Assembly: GCA_013360405.1 (NCBI GenBank)
Contig: JABWBR010000002.1
Location: 83,537 to 147,536, forward strand
Source: Saprospiraceae bacterium
GTDB taxonomy: Bacteria > Bacteroidota > Bacteroidia > Chitinophagales > Saprospiraceae
Direction of reading: 5' to 3'
DNA: 64,000 bases
Part shown: positions 54,297-63,924 of the stretch, piece by piece
How the letters are laid out: each line of letters starts with the position of its first letter
Position numbering within the stretch: the stretch's first letter is position 1
Translations under genes and position numbers: made by a program
Notes under the pieces: generated by a model
Told to the model about the DNA's origin: nothing
What the model saw: the letters and a program-made list of their open reading frames with translations, nothing else
Database searches by the model: none

Positions 54297-55049
54297 ATGT
54301 ACAAAGGAAAAAAGGTAGTGGTTGTGCTGCCCGCTTATAATGCTGCACTTACCCTCGAAAAGACGTACAACGAAATCCCTTTTGATCTGGTTGATGAAGT
54401 AATCCTCTGTGATGACGCCAGCAAGGACAACACCGTTGAGCTTGCCCAGCAAATAGGGATCACGCACATTATTGCCCATGAAAAAAACAAAGGGTATGGG
54501 GGCAATCAAAAGTCGTTGTATAATAAGGCGCTCGAATTAGGCGCGGATGTAGTAATTATGCTTCACCCCGACTACCAGTATACTCCCAAGCTAATACCTT
54601 CGATGGTCAATATTATCGGCGAAGAACTGTATCCCGTGGTACTGGGCTCGCGTATACTGGGCAAAGGCGCATTGGCCGGGGGCATGCCGATGTACAAATA
54701 TCTGGCTAATCGTTTCCTGACTCTCACCCAGAATCTTTTGGTTAATTATAAATTGTCGGAATACCATACCGGCTACCGTGCTTTCAGCAGGCATGTACTG
54801 GAAAATATCAATTTTAATGAAAATTCGGACGATTTCGTCTTCGATAACGAAATGCTGTCCCAGATTATCTATGCCGATTTTGCGATTGCCGAGGTAACCT
54901 GTCCCACCAAGTACTTTAAAGAAGCCTCCTCCATCAACTTTACCAGGAGTATGCGCTACGGATTGGGCGTACTGAGGGTATCACTCAGCCATTTGTTGCA
55001 AAGACTCGGCTGGTGGCGCTTTCGTATGTACGAAAAACCGGCCAGGTAG
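54297..55049 (+). CDS. Family 2 glycosyltransferase (dolichol-phosphate mannosyltransferase-like)
   Basis: The 250-residue GT-A enzyme begins VVVVLPAYNAALTLEKTYNE, with CDDASKDNTVELAQQ as the sugar-nucleotide site and MLHPDYQY in place of the usual D-x-D region (the His-Pro-Asp keeps the metal-binding Asp). The acceptor part has HTGYRAFSRHVLENINFNEN and FVFDNEMLSQIIY. It lacks membrane helices, unlike polyprenyl-linked relatives with C-terminal anchors. It probably makes a lipid-linked sugar or modifies a surface glycan. It stands alone. Confidence 0.9.
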   Translation: MYKGKKVVVVLPAYNAALTLEKTYNEIPFDLVDEVILCDDASKDNTVELAQQIGITHIIAHEKNKGYGGNQKSLYNKALELGADVVIMLHPDYQYTPKLIPSMVNIIGEELYPVVLGSRILGKGALAGGMPMYKYLANRFLTLTQNLLVNYKLSEYHTGYRAFSRHVLENINFNENSDDFVFDNEMLSQIIYADFAIAEVTCPTKYFKEASSINFTRSMRYGLGVLRVSLSHLLQRLGWWRFRMYEKPAR

Positions 55050-55414
55050 GTTCGCTCCTGGTGTTGGTTTGTTTTCTCCTATTGTTGCTGCAGGATCTTA
55101 CGGGTTACATAAATAGCGGCGAGCAGTAGGGTATAAGTTAAAGTTGCAGTCATCATAAGGGCATCAGCTCATTTTTGGAAAAATTCTTCTTCTTGGTATG
55201 TAGACCTAAAGTTCCGAAAAAATGCTTTTCGGCATTTGCCAAATGCAAATCTGGCAATCCGGATGACAATTTATGACGAAATGCCGGATTTTTGACAAAA
55301 AAAATCGACGAACGGTATTGCGTGCTCCTTCAGCCCGAGGTTTCAACCTCGGGCTGAAGGCACCCCGGGGTTGAAAAGAGGGCACCCCGGGGTTGAAACC
55401 CCGGGATGAAAATA
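55050..55414. repeat. Convergent spacer with GC-rich palindromes
   Basis: The first 280 bases hold no gene or clear signal. Positions 55331-55356 are a perfect 12-bp hairpin (CAGCCCGAGGTT/AACCTCGGGCTG). The unit GCACCCCGGGGTTGAAA occurs at 55360-55376 and 55382-55398, and CCCGGGGTT/AACCCCGGG (55386-55405) forms a second hairpin next to the M1 peptidase stop. The palindromes resemble REP elements that are often mobilised by single-stranded (RAYT-type) transposases; none is encoded here. They probably end both convergent messages. Confidence 0.75.
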
Positions 55415-58096
55415 TTATTGGCCGATGAGTTGATCATAAATGCCTAGAATATCGGCATTGGTTTCCACAGCTTTCGCTGCATCGAGGGCAGTTTTGACGA
55501 GGGCCAATTGCCCGGCGATTTCCTGTTTGACTGCGTCGTTATCTTCTGCGTTAGAACGGCGCAAAAATTCACCACGCATTTCCACCAGCGCCCTTACGGC
55601 TGCAACGCGCTGCCATATCGTTTTATTCATATCGACGCCCACTGATTTGAGCTTGTCAATAGCGGCCACTATCACTTCGGGGCTGCCTGATACGGCCAAA
55701 CTCTGGTAACCGCTAAAGAAAGTAAAAGCGCTCATGCCGTCCACTTTGTCGAGCCTGCTTTCAAAAAAAGGCATGTACTGGGCATCGCCGCTGCTGAGAT
55801 ATACTTCTCCGACAGCATCAAGCATATCGCTGTTTTCTTCTTTCTCAAACTGTCGGGCCAGCGGTAAGGCGCTTTCTTTATCCAATTGGTTGAGCAGTCT
55901 TAGTGCAGTAGCCAACACGTAATAAGACTGTTCTTTTTGCATCGTCGTTTTGGCAATTGCGACGGCTTCCGTATCTCCTATCTCCATCAACTTATTATAA
56001 GCCATATTGCGCACCTGCGAATGCGGATCGCCGGCAGCCATTTGCCTGACAAGGGCAACGGTATTTTCATCCATGTCTTCTTCCAGCAGGTTTTCCATCG
56101 AAGCGGCTCGGAGAACCCAAAACGGGTCTTTCAGCGCGGCTTTAACCACGCTTCTCGAATCCTTATTTTCGCCTTCAAGTACGCTCATCAGCGCTTCCAT
56201 ACGATCCAAAAAGCGAGGGCCATACTTGTATTGCCACACCATTTCGGCTTCGGTTTTGTTGTCTTTGCGTTCGGCAAGTATGACCCGTTCGGCATCGAAG
56301 ATGATAAAAGCGGGTTGGCGATCCACTTTATAGGAAAAAGTCTGCTCGCGTTGCATCATGATTTCCTGGATGCGTTTGGAAGAACCGTCGGTAAAATAAA
56401 GGTCTATAGCTACAGGCAATTCAAAAACAGCCGGCATCATATCGGGTGATTGGGTTTGGGCTACCGTAACGGTAGCTTCGCCGGTGGCTGCTTCGTAGCC
56501 GTAGGAGATTTCGAGTTGGGGGTGCCCTTCGCGCAGGTACCACTGGTTGAAAAACCAGTTGAGATCTTCGCCCGTCACCTCTTCGAATGCCAATCGCAGG
56601 TCGTGAACCTCAGCTGCTTTAAATTGGTAGCGGTTGAGGTAAAGCTTGAGTGCGGCAAAAAACGCGTCGTCACCTACGTGGTTGCGCAACATATGCAACA
56701 CAAGGCCGCCCTTGTTGTAGCTATGGGCGTCAAACATATCCTCTTTATTTTCGTAGCCGAAATGGATAAGGGGGTGAATGCTGCTGCGGGAGGCGTCGAG
56801 GTAACCGCCGAGTTCTTCCCAGAGGTGGTAGTCGGCAGCGTCTTTGCCATATTTATGCTCCAGCCACAGGTATTCGCTGTAATTAGCAAATCCTTCGTTG
56901 AGGGTCAGGTTGGCCCAGCTTTCGCAGGTCACCAGGTCGCCAAACCATTGGTGAAACATCTCGTGGGCAACGATTTTATCGTTGGTGAGCTCGTCGATTA
57001 ACTCGCGGCTATGGCGTTGCACAAAATCACCAAAGACGACGGCGGTGGTATTTTCCATGGCGCCCGACACGTAGTCGCGAACGACTACCTGTGCAAATTT
57101 GGACCAGGGGTATTTTACTCCCACCTTATTTGAAAAGAAGCCGAGCATTTCGGGCGTATGGGGAAAAATGGCGCGGGCGTCTTTTTCGTAGGCCGGCTCC
57201 ACATAATAGTCTACATCGATACCCTCCCATTTGTCTTTCACCACAGCATATTCGCCGATGGCCATCATAAAGAGGTAGGGGGCGTGGGGAAGGTCCATTT
57301 TCCAGTAATCGGTACGGGTACCGTCGTTATTTTTTTTAGAAGATAGCAACACCCCGTTGGAGAGGGTTTTGAATTTATCTTCTACCGTAATGTACATTTC
57401 CTGGGTGGTGCGCTCGTTTGGTTTGTCGATGGTGGGAAACCAGCGCGAATTCCACTCGGTTTCTCCCTGCGTCCATATTTGTCGGGGTTTGCCGGGTTCT
57501 TCCTCCCTGGGGTTTATAAAAAACAAACCCTTATCAGAAGTAATGGCTTCGCTGCCGCCGGTAGCCGACGGGGTGGCGGTGTATTCCATATAGAGGCTAT
57601 AGGTTTGGTCCCTGGTATAAGTTTTGCCCAACTGGATGGTAATCGCATCGCCACTGTAGTCGAATACCAGGGGTTTGCCTTCGCCCTCCATGGTTACTTT
57701 GTGAAATTCAAAGCCTTTGGCATCAAGCGTAACTTCGGTAGCCGGGTAAAAATAGGGTTTGAGTTTGAGCGTAGCTTTTCCCAATACCTTTTCTTTCGCC
57801 CAGTCGAAACGCAAATCGAGTTTGGTATGCAACAAATCGTGTTCGCGCCGGGCTGTTTCGTTGTAATTGGGCAGGGTGTAGGTCAACTGGTAATCCTCCG
57901 CAGTAATACCGGTTTCTTCTTCGGCCACGCCATCCCACATATCGGGGGTTACTTCCAACGTATCCAGCGAGCGTTCTTCAATAGCGACATCTTCAGTTAC
58001 CGGCGCGGGGGCGGTGAGGGTAGTACTTTTCTGCGTGGTTTTACAGCCTGCCGTTAGGAGCAACAGCGCCGCAAGAATAGGAAGCAACGACTTCAT
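55415..58096 (-). CDS. M1-family metallopeptidase lipoprotein
   Basis: The 893-residue aminopeptidase-N-like protein has a lipoprotein signal (LPILAALLLLTAGCKTT), so it should act in the periplasm or on the outer membrane. The exopeptidase motif GAMENTTAVVF and the zinc motif HEMFH (378-382) with Glu401 of LNEGFANY are intact. The C-terminal third (about 600-893) is a HEAT-like helical repeat (RAASMENLLEEDMDENTVAL, QVRNMAYNKLMEIGDTEAVA). It clips N-terminal residues from peptides. No partner gene is adjacent; the promoter is not obvious. Confidence 0.95.
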   Translation of the reverse strand: MKSLLPILAALLLLTAGCKTTQKSTTLTAPAPVTEDVAIEERSLDTLEVTPDMWDGVAEEETGITAEDYQLTYTLPNYNETARREHDLLHTKLDLRFDWAKEKVLGKATLKLKPYFYPATEVTLDAKGFEFHKVTMEGEGKPLVFDYSGDAITIQLGKTYTRDQTYSLYMEYTATPSATGGSEAITSDKGLFFINPREEEPGKPRQIWTQGETEWNSRWFPTIDKPNERTTQEMYITVEDKFKTLSNGVLLSSKKNNDGTRTDYWKMDLPHAPYLFMMAIGEYAVVKDKWEGIDVDYYVEPAYEKDARAIFPHTPEMLGFFSNKVGVKYPWSKFAQVVVRDYVSGAMENTTAVVFGDFVQRHSRELIDELTNDKIVAHEMFHQWFGDLVTCESWANLTLNEGFANYSEYLWLEHKYGKDAADYHLWEELGGYLDASRSSIHPLIHFGYENKEDMFDAHSYNKGGLVLHMLRNHVGDDAFFAALKLYLNRYQFKAAEVHDLRLAFEEVTGEDLNWFFNQWYLREGHPQLEISYGYEAATGEATVTVAQTQSPDMMPAVFELPVAIDLYFTDGSSKRIQEIMMQREQTFSYKVDRQPAFIIFDAERVILAERKDNKTEAEMVWQYKYGPRFLDRMEALMSVLEGENKDSRSVVKAALKDPFWVLRAASMENLLEEDMDENTVALVRQMAAGDPHSQVRNMAYNKLMEIGDTEAVAIAKTTMQKEQSYYVLATALRLLNQLDKESALPLARQFEKEENSDMLDAVGEVYLSSGDAQYMPFFESRLDKVDGMSAFTFFSGYQSLAVSGSPEVIVAAIDKLKSVGVDMNKTIWQRVAAVRALVEMRGEFLRRSNAEDNDAVKQEIAGQLALVKTALDAAKAVETNADILGIYDQLIGQ

Positions 58097-58198
58097 AAAA
58101 TATCAGATTAAAACGGGTGAATAACAAAACATCCCTGGCGACAAGGATCAGTGATGATGACGAAGCAAAAAAGGAGGGTCGATAAAAGCGGCACGCCC

Positions 58199-58978
58199 TT
58201 AGCTGATGGGGTTTGCCGCCACTACATCTTGTAAAAACTCTTCCAGATATTCATTAAACTGCAGGGGATGTTCCATCATAGGAGCATGACCGCATCGGTC
58301 CAAAATATACAATCTGGAATTTGGAATCAACTCGTGAAATTTCTCTCCCACAAAGGCGGGGGTTACCGTGTCGTCTTTGCCCCACACCAGCAAAGTCGGG
58401 GCTTTAATCCGGTGAAGCGTATCGGCCAGATTGTGTCGAAGCGCCGATTTTGCCGTAGCAATAATACGGATGGCTTTGTTGCGATCGTTCACGATATCAA
58501 ATACTTCATCTACCAATTCCTTGCTGGCCACGGCGGGGTCGTAAAAAGTAGCAGCCGTTTTGCGTTGAATGAATTCGTAATCACCGCGTTTGGGGAAACT
58601 GCTGCCCATGGCGCTTTCAAAAAGCCCCGAACTACCGGTTAGTATGACGGATTTTACTTTTTCGGGGTGAGCCAGCGTGTATAGCAAGGCGATATGCCCC
58701 CCCAGTGAGTTGCCAAGCGCGTGTACCTTGTCGTAGCCTTTATAGTCCACAAACTCAGCCACATGGTCAACAAGCCCGGTAAGCGAGACTTTGCGAATGG
58801 GCAGTTCAAAAATCGGGAGTATGGGTACAATGACATTGTACGACTTGGAGAAGTTTCTGATAATTCCTTCGAAATTACTAAGGGCGCCAAACAAACCGTG
58901 CAGAAGCAACAGGTTTTCCTCACCGCCTTTAGTTTCGATGTACTTGAATTTACCTTCCTGGTTTATCGCGTAGTCCAT
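58199..58978 (-). CDS. Alpha/beta hydrolase
   Basis: The 259-residue protein has the oxyanion motif LLLHGLFGALSNF, nucleophile elbow ALGNSLGGHIAL (Ser), an acid in VWGKDDTVTPAFV and the final His in LDRCGHAPMMEHP. The triad is complete. Such proteins are esterases or C-C hydrolases in the cytoplasm; the substrate cannot be read. It lies between the M1 and M28 peptidase genes on the same strand but with wide gaps, so it is probably a separate transcript. Confidence 0.9.
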   Translation of the reverse strand: MDYAINQEGKFKYIETKGGEENLLLLHGLFGALSNFEGIIRNFSKSYNVIVPILPIFELPIRKVSLTGLVDHVAEFVDYKGYDKVHALGNSLGGHIALLYTLAHPEKVKSVILTGSSGLFESAMGSSFPKRGDYEFIQRKTAATFYDPAVASKELVDEVFDIVNDRNKAIRIIATAKSALRHNLADTLHRIKAPTLLVWGKDDTVTPAFVGEKFHELIPNSRLYILDRCGHAPMMEHPLQFNEYLEEFLQDVVAANPIS

Positions 58979-59054
58979 TTACAATAGCAGCTATTAGACA
59001 ATTTAGCATTCGCATTCACAAAAATATACTTTTTGGCCTATAGTTCAACACTAA

Positions 59055-60068
59055 TCAAATTGAGTCGCTCGCTTCCCTGTATACTACTGCCAGCATGACT
59101 TGTCCGACTGCCCGTAATGTAAGGGGGTCTATGATGCGCATATCGTCATTATGCGTATGCCAATGAGCGCCAAAGCCCGTTTCCGTTTGATCAGGGCGAT
59201 TGATAATGTCGATCATTTTGATGCCGGCAATAGTATTTACAAAAAAATGGTCATCTGTAACGCCTCCGCCGTCAGCCTCCACAAAATAGTTACTATAACC
59301 CATATTTTGCGCTAGTTTCCATACCTTTTCCACTACTTCGGGCGCAAAACGCATGGAGTAGCTTTCTTTTGGGAAACGCGCACCTTTTGCGCCTACCATA
59401 TCGAGTAATATACCGTATCGGGGGCGATAATTGCCCGCATGCAGATTCCGCGACCAATACTGCGATCCCAGGCCCCACGAATATACGCTAAGGCGCTGTT
59501 CTTCTTCATTGGCATATTCTTCTTTGCTCTCGCCATAGTCTTCTGCATCAAACAAGACAATATCTACGCCCAAATCGAGTGGGTTGGCCTGCAACTGACG
59601 GGCAAGCTCGAGTAGCACGCCAACGCCGCTTGCGCCGTCGTCGGCGCCCAACACGGCTTCGTTGCGCCTTTCCTGGTTGATCGGAGAATCGGCCATCGGC
59701 CGCGAATCCCAGTGCGCTGCCAATACGATGCGGTTGCTATTGCCCGGATTGTATTGCGCAATGATGTTGGTTGATTTGAGTACCTCGCCGGTGTAGGCTT
59801 TGGCGTCAAATGATTGTTCGATAACGGTAGCGCCGTAAGCTTTGAATTTGCTCACCAACCACTCGCGGCAAGCCTTGTGCGCCTCACTATTGGGTACCCG
59901 CGGTCCAAACGACACCTGCTTTTCTACAAACGCATACGCCGAGTCGCGGTCGAAACGCGGTACGGCCACCGTTTTCGGAGGAGCGTTGGTTTCTTCTGCT
60001 TTGTCGCTTTTGCAGGCGTTAAAACCCAGGGTTATCAAGATTCCAAGGATGAAAAACTGTGATTTCAT
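59055..60068 (-). CDS. M28-family glutaminyl-cyclase-like lipoprotein
   Basis: The ATG at 60068 gives 337 residues and puts the lipoprotein signal (FFILGILITLGFNACKSD) at the start; the longer frame upstream is made of the word repeat. Zinc ligands are AAHWDSRP (His, Asp), GADDGASGV, DAEDYGE and the closing HWHTHNDDMRI. The GDS/ADD pattern and the late aromatic residues fit the glutaminyl-peptide cyclotransferase branch, which forms pyroglutamate at N-termini in the periplasm; type IX-exported proteins of Bacteroidota commonly carry pyroglutamate. It ends the accA-thiL gene run. Confidence 0.9.
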   Translation of the reverse strand: MKSQFFILGILITLGFNACKSDKAEETNAPPKTVAVPRFDRDSAYAFVEKQVSFGPRVPNSEAHKACREWLVSKFKAYGATVIEQSFDAKAYTGEVLKSTNIIAQYNPGNSNRIVLAAHWDSRPMADSPINQERRNEAVLGADDGASGVGVLLELARQLQANPLDLGVDIVLFDAEDYGESKEEYANEEEQRLSVYSWGLGSQYWSRNLHAGNYRPRYGILLDMVGAKGARFPKESYSMRFAPEVVEKVWKLAQNMGYSNYFVEADGGGVTDDHFFVNTIAGIKMIDIINRPDQTETGFGAHWHTHNDDMRIIDPLTLRAVGQVMLAVVYREASDSI

Positions 60069-60163
60069 GTGTCTGTTGTCTGTTGTCAGTTCTCTGTTGT
60101 CAGTTCTCTGTTGTCGGGATAAAGAACGGACAACAGACAACCGAGAACAGAGAACAAGATTCA
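60069..60163. repeat. GTTCTCTGTTGTC word inverted repeat in the M28 leader
   Basis: Three copies of the word CTGTTGTCAGTT on the left of 60069-60120 face GGACAACAGACAACCGAGAA and GAGAACA at 60127-60155. The hairpin fills the whole gap between thiL and the M28 start codon, so the message leader of the M28 gene is repeat. Confidence 0.8.
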
Positions 60164-61210
60164 CTATGAATTAAAATGCCTCCACCCCTGTGCTTTCAAC
60201 GGGTGAATATTTCCACCTTTGGTATGCAGGGTCAATCCTTCAGATTGGGGTACAATTTCGCCCATAATATAAATATCGGGCAGGTATTTTATTTTTTCTA
60301 CATCTGCGGGGTCGATGGTAAATAGCAGTTCGTAGTCTTCGCCGCCATTCAAAGCGCAGGTGATGGGGTCGAGATTAAATTTGAGGGCCATCAGTTGAGC
60401 ATCAGGATGGATGGGCACGCCGCTTTCTTCGATAAACGCTCCCACGCCTGAGTCCTGGCAGATATGCATCAGGTCGGAGGCTACACCGTCAGACACGTCG
60501 ATCATGGCGGTGGGCGCCAGTTTATTTTGGGCGAATAGCTCGACCATATCCTTGCGGGCTTCGGGTTTCAGTTGCTTGCCGATGAGGTATTGTTGGTCTT
60601 CCAGGTCGGGTTGGGTTTCGGGGTTAGACAGGTAGAGTTGCTTTTCGCGCTCCAATATTTGTAGCCCCAGGTAAGCCGCGCCCACATCGCCGGTGATGCA
60701 TACCAGGTCGCCTACACGCGCGGTATGGCGGTAGGTCAGCTTGTCCTTTTCGCCCTGACCGATAGCGGTTATGCTGATAATTAATCCTTTTAGGGAAGAA
60801 GACGTATCTCCACCCACCAGGTCGACGCCGTAGGCCTGGCAAGCGGCTAACATGCCGGCGTAGAGTTCGTCGAGGGCTTCTACCGAAAAGCGGTTGGAAA
60901 TGGCTATCGACACCGTGATTTGCTTAGGCTGCGCGTTCATGGCGTAAATATCCGACAAGTTGACTACGACGGCTTTGTAGCCCAGGTGTTTGAGCGGCGT
61001 ATACATCAGGTCGAAATGGATGCCTTCTACCAGCAAGTCAGTAGATACCACGGTGAGATAGTTGCCGTTATCAATCACGGCGGCGTCATCGCCAACTCCT
61101 TTTAGGGTAGACGTATTTTGAAGTTTGATATCTTTAGTAAGATGCTCGATCAGGCCGAATTCGCCCAGGTCGTTAATATTGGTAAGCGGGGTGGATGCTT
61201 GTTCTGACAT
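60164..61210 (-). CDS. thiL: Thiamine-monophosphate kinase
   Basis: The 348-residue PurM-like enzyme phosphorylates thiamine monophosphate to the diphosphate with ATP. Motifs are GVGDDAAVID (metal and ATP), STDLLVEGIHFDL, VGGDTSSS, CITGDVGAAYLG, DVSDGVASDLMHI and NGGEDYELLFTI. All metal-binding Asp residues are there. It is slightly longer than usual, with an extra N-terminal 15 residues. It lies 21 bases after dapA, so it belongs to the same run. Thiamine diphosphate is the cofactor of the E1 dehydrogenase elsewhere in this window. Confidence 0.95.
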   Translation of the reverse strand: MSEQASTPLTNINDLGEFGLIEHLTKDIKLQNTSTLKGVGDDAAVIDNGNYLTVVSTDLLVEGIHFDLMYTPLKHLGYKAVVVNLSDIYAMNAQPKQITVSIAISNRFSVEALDELYAGMLAACQAYGVDLVGGDTSSSLKGLIISITAIGQGEKDKLTYRHTARVGDLVCITGDVGAAYLGLQILEREKQLYLSNPETQPDLEDQQYLIGKQLKPEARKDMVELFAQNKLAPTAMIDVSDGVASDLMHICQDSGVGAFIEESGVPIHPDAQLMALKFNLDPITCALNGGEDYELLFTIDPADVEKIKYLPDIYIMGEIVPQSEGLTLHTKGGNIHPLKAQGWRHFNS

Positions 61211-61231
61211 GGTGTTTTTTTTGGTAAGCGA

Positions 61232-62149
61232 TTAACAACCCATCAGGTTGGTCTGAAAAGCGGGAACTTTTGACATAGCCTGGCGAAGGGCTTCCTGGCC
61301 GGTTTCGCTGAGGGCGATTAGGGGCAAACGCGTTTCGCGGCTGCAAAAGCCCAGTATTTCGAGGGCGCCTTTGATGCCGGCAGGATTGCCTTCTGCGTAT
61401 AAATGGGGATGTACGTCGAGTAGGGCTTCGTTAAGGCGGCGCGCCGTGGACATATCGTTGCGCAGAGCGGCGTCAACCATGCCGGAAAAATGGGCAGGGT
61501 AAGCGTTGGCAATCACCGAAATGACGCCATCTGCGCCACAGCCCAGCAAAGGCAGCGTAAGAGGGTCGTCGCCCGACAATACCAGCAGGTGATCGGGTTT
61601 GTGTTTCATTATTCGCATGCCTTGCACGAGGTCCCCGGAGGCTTCTTTTACTGCGATAAATTGAGAGCTGGCATTTGCCAGGCGGAGTATGGTATCGCAA
61701 GTTACGTTAGAGGCCGTCCTTCCCGGCACGTTGTATATAATAATAGGCAAGGGAGAGGCATTAGCCACCTCCATATAATGTCTGAAGATGCCCTCTTGAG
61801 TAGGTTTATTGTAAGCGGGGCTGCTCGACATAATAGCTGCTACGCCATCCAGGTTGAATTCACAGATATTGTCGACCAGCCGGGCGGTATTATTATCGCC
61901 AAAAAAGCCTGCCACGATAGGAAGCCTGCCTGCTGTAGTTTTTATCGTAAAATCGAGTACATGGCGGCATTCCTGAGGAGTAAGCCCGATAGCTTCGCCG
62001 GTAGTGCCGAGGCACACCAGATAGTCGACGCCGCCGGTTATCACGTGTTCGATAATGCGTTCCAGCGCGGCGTAATCTACCGATTTGTCGTCGTGGCGAA
62101 AGGGAGTAACGAGAGCTACACCCGTCCCTTTAAACTTGGGCTGGTTCAT
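61232..62149 (-). CDS. dapA: 4-hydroxy-tetrahydrodipicolinate synthase
   Basis: The 305-residue (beta/alpha)8 aldolase makes the first committed intermediate of lysine and diaminopimelate. GTTGEAIGLTPQECRHVLDF, the YNVPGRTASNV Tyr and the Schiff-base Lys in FIAVKEASGD are intact. Length is normal. It overlaps the preceding DUF6913-like gene by 20 bases, so translation is coupled. The product feeds both peptidoglycan and lysine. Confidence 0.96.
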   Translation of the reverse strand: MNQPKFKGTGVALVTPFRHDDKSVDYAALERIIEHVITGGVDYLVCLGTTGEAIGLTPQECRHVLDFTIKTTAGRLPIVAGFFGDNNTARLVDNICEFNLDGVAAIMSSSPAYNKPTQEGIFRHYMEVANASPLPIIIYNVPGRTASNVTCDTILRLANASSQFIAVKEASGDLVQGMRIMKHKPDHLLVLSGDDPLTLPLLGCGADGVISVIANAYPAHFSGMVDAALRNDMSTARRLNEALLDVHPHLYAEGNPAGIKGALEILGFCSRETRLPLIALSETGQEALRQAMSKVPAFQTNLMGC

Positions 62150-62678
62150 GCTTTGTATTCGTCTTCTTCAGTAACTGTTCGACCTGCCTGATGAACTGTT
62201 TGAGATCATTTTCAGCGGGCATATCAATCATAACGTCGAAACAATACGTATGGTTGGTGTAGGGGCCTACCTTGAGGTGGGCGGTCGACAGGGCGGCAAT
62301 ATATTCGAGCCAGGGTTGTTGGCCCGGGGGCATCATGAGCAACACATCAAGGGGTTGGGCGAGAAACTCGTCGACAGCTTTGCTTTTGGGGCACAGAGCC
62401 CAATCGAGTTGTTTTTGAGAAAAACAGGGGAAGGCAAATTCGCCGGTATCGGGGTGGCCTTCGAGGTAACCCAGCATTCTGACGCGTTTGTTGCGGCCGC
62501 GCAATTCATCGGCGTATTGGATCACCACGCTGCGGGCAGTCAGCGACGACGCATCGAAAAGCAGACCCACGGTTTGCGCCGAATCGAGATTGACGGGTTT
62601 GCGCTCCCTGCGCAGTTTGGCCAGCTGTTGAGACAAAAAGCGTTGGTGAAAGAAAGATTGGATATTCCTCCAGCTCAT
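62130..62678 (-). CDS. DUF6913-like conserved Bacteroidota protein
   Basis: The ATG at 62678 gives 182 residues and lies 4 bases beyond the accA stop; the longer frame would overlap accA. The sequence contains TVGLLFDASSLTARSVVIQY, a beta strand and helix pattern, DWALCPKSKAVDEFLAQPLD and TAHLKVGPYTNHTYCFDVMI. This fits DUF6913, found next to dapA in Bacteroidota. Function is unknown; constant linkage suggests a structural or regulatory role in the dap pathway. Confidence 0.85.
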   Translation of the reverse strand: MSWRNIQSFFHQRFLSQQLAKLRRERKPVNLDSAQTVGLLFDASSLTARSVVIQYADELRGRNKRVRMLGYLEGHPDTGEFAFPCFSQKQLDWALCPKSKAVDEFLAQPLDVLLMMPPGQQPWLEYIAALSTAHLKVGPYTNHTYCFDVMIDMPAENDLKQFIRQVEQLLKKTNTKHEPAQV

Positions 62679-62682
62679 TATT

Positions 62683-63663
62683 TTACTTTTCCTTTTTCGG
62701 TACATCCGAAGGTTCGGTATCATAAACGCCCATATTGGCGTATTTATTGATACGGGCTTCTATTCTTTCATCCGGCTCCATTTCCTGCAATTCGGTCAGT
62801 GCCTTTTTGATCTGTTTCTTCAGTAGTTTAGCCATTTCCTCGGGGGCTGCGTGGGCGCCGCCGACGGGTTCTTTGATAATGCCGTCGATAAGTCCGAACT
62901 CGAACATGTGGTCGGCGGTAAGTTTGAGGGCTTCGGCGGCTTGTTCTTTGTAATCCCAGCTATGCCACAAAATCGAAGAGCACGACTCTGGGGAGATCAC
63001 CGAATACCAGGTATTTTCGAGCATATACACGCGGTCGCCGAGCCCGATGCCGATAGCGCCGCCCGAGGCGCCCTCGCCAATTACTACACATACGATTGGT
63101 ACGCGCAGTTGGGCCATTTCGAAGAGGTTGCGGGCGATAGCTTCAGCCTGGCCGCGTTCTTCGGCTTCGAGGCCGGGGTATGCGCCCGGGGTGTCGATGA
63201 GCGTAATCACGGGGAAGTTAAAGCGCTCGGCGAGTTTCATCAGGCGCAGCGCCTTGCGATACCCTTCGGGGTTGGCCATACCGAAATTGCGGTATTGGCG
63301 CATCTTGGTATTAATTCCTTTCTGGTGGCCGATGATTACCACGGTTTGCCCTTCGAAGCTGGCCAATCCGCCCACGATGGCTTTATCGTCTTTCACACAG
63401 CGGTCGCCGTGCAATTCGATAAACTTCTTGCACATCTGGCTGATATAATATAGCGTATAGGGGCGTTCGGGGTGGCGAGAGAGCTGCACCTTCTGCCAGC
63501 CGGTGAGGTTGCTATAGATATCTTTGCGGGTATTCCGAATCTTGGTTTCCAACTCGCGCATCATCTCCGTAACGTCCACGATACCTTCTTCTCCTACCTG
63601 CTTAATCTTGTCGAGCTGTTCGTACAGTTTCTCTAAGGGTTTCTCAAACTCCAGGAAGACCAT
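62683..63663 (-). CDS. accA: Acetyl-CoA carboxylase carboxyltransferase subunit alpha
   Basis: The 326-residue enzyme subunit carries the crotonase-like fold with [17 protein letters not shown] at the N-terminus, [20 protein letters not shown] in near-canonical form (here [20 protein letters not shown]), [20 protein letters not shown] and [10 protein letters not shown]. With AccD it moves CO2 from biotin to acetyl-CoA to make malonyl-CoA, the input to fatty acid synthesis. No accD is adjacent. The promoter element lies 46 bases upstream. Confidence 0.96.
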   Translation of the reverse strand: MVFLEFEKPLEKLYEQLDKIKQVGEEGIVDVTEMMRELETKIRNTRKDIYSNLTGWQKVQLSRHPERPYTLYYISQMCKKFIELHGDRCVKDDKAIVGGLASFEGQTVVIIGHQKGINTKMRQYRNFGMANPEGYRKALRLMKLAERFNFPVITLIDTPGAYPGLEAEERGQAEAIARNLFEMAQLRVPIVCVVIGEGASGGAIGIGLGDRVYMLENTWYSVISPESCSSILWHSWDYKEQAAEALKLTADHMFEFGLIDGIIKEPVGGAHAAPEEMAKLLKKQIKKALTELQEMEPDERIEARINKYANMGVYDTEPSDVPKKEK

Positions 63664-63708
63664 AGCTTACAGGATTTAGATCACATGTTTACTGCAATGT
63701 CCGAGCGG

Positions 63709-63716
63709 CAAAGGTA
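63709..63716 (-). promoter_or_regulatory. -7 element TACCTTTG of accA (minus strand)
   Basis: The minus strand reads TACCTTTGCC, ending 46 bases before the accA start. It is back to back with the promoter of the tRNA-like array, giving a divergent pair. The -33 side is not clear. Confidence 0.45.
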
Positions 63717-63761
63717 GCAATTCGACGGCAGATTTTTTTTGATAATTTTTTTTGATAAACC

Positions 63762-63792
63762 TTGCGCGATTTCAAATAGCAATTTACCTTTG
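63762..63792 (+). promoter_or_regulatory. Promoter of the tRNA-like array
   Basis: TTG at 63762-63764 and TACCTTTG at 63785-63792 are 20 bases apart, a full match. The first tRNA-like unit begins 36 bases later, so the array is probably transcribed. Confidence 0.65.
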
Positions 63793-63828
63793 CATCCGCT
63801 TGATGTAGATCGGGCATGAGAAAATAAG

Positions 63829-63904
63829 GGTCCGGTAGTTCAGTTGGTTAGAATACCTGTCCCGATCACAGATCGGGAGGGTCGCGGGTTCGAGAACTAG
63901 AAAG
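63829..63904 (+). tRNA. tRNA-Asp-like unit 1, degenerate
   Basis: The 5' part (GGTCCGG acceptor strand, TA, D-arm GTTC...GAAT) and the T-arm start (GCGGGTTCGAG) match Bacteroidota tRNA-Asp. The expected anticodon arm is replaced: TCCCGAT and ATCGGGA pair as a 7-bp stem over a 5-base loop CACAG, and the anticodon GTC is not displayed in a normal 7-base loop. After TTCGAG the sequence reads AACTAGAAAG, so neither the T-stem nor the 3' acceptor strand can form. It is therefore not a working tRNA. It is one unit of a 96-base tandem repeat. Confidence 0.55.
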
Positions 63905-63924
63905 ACTTTGACATAAGATTTTTT

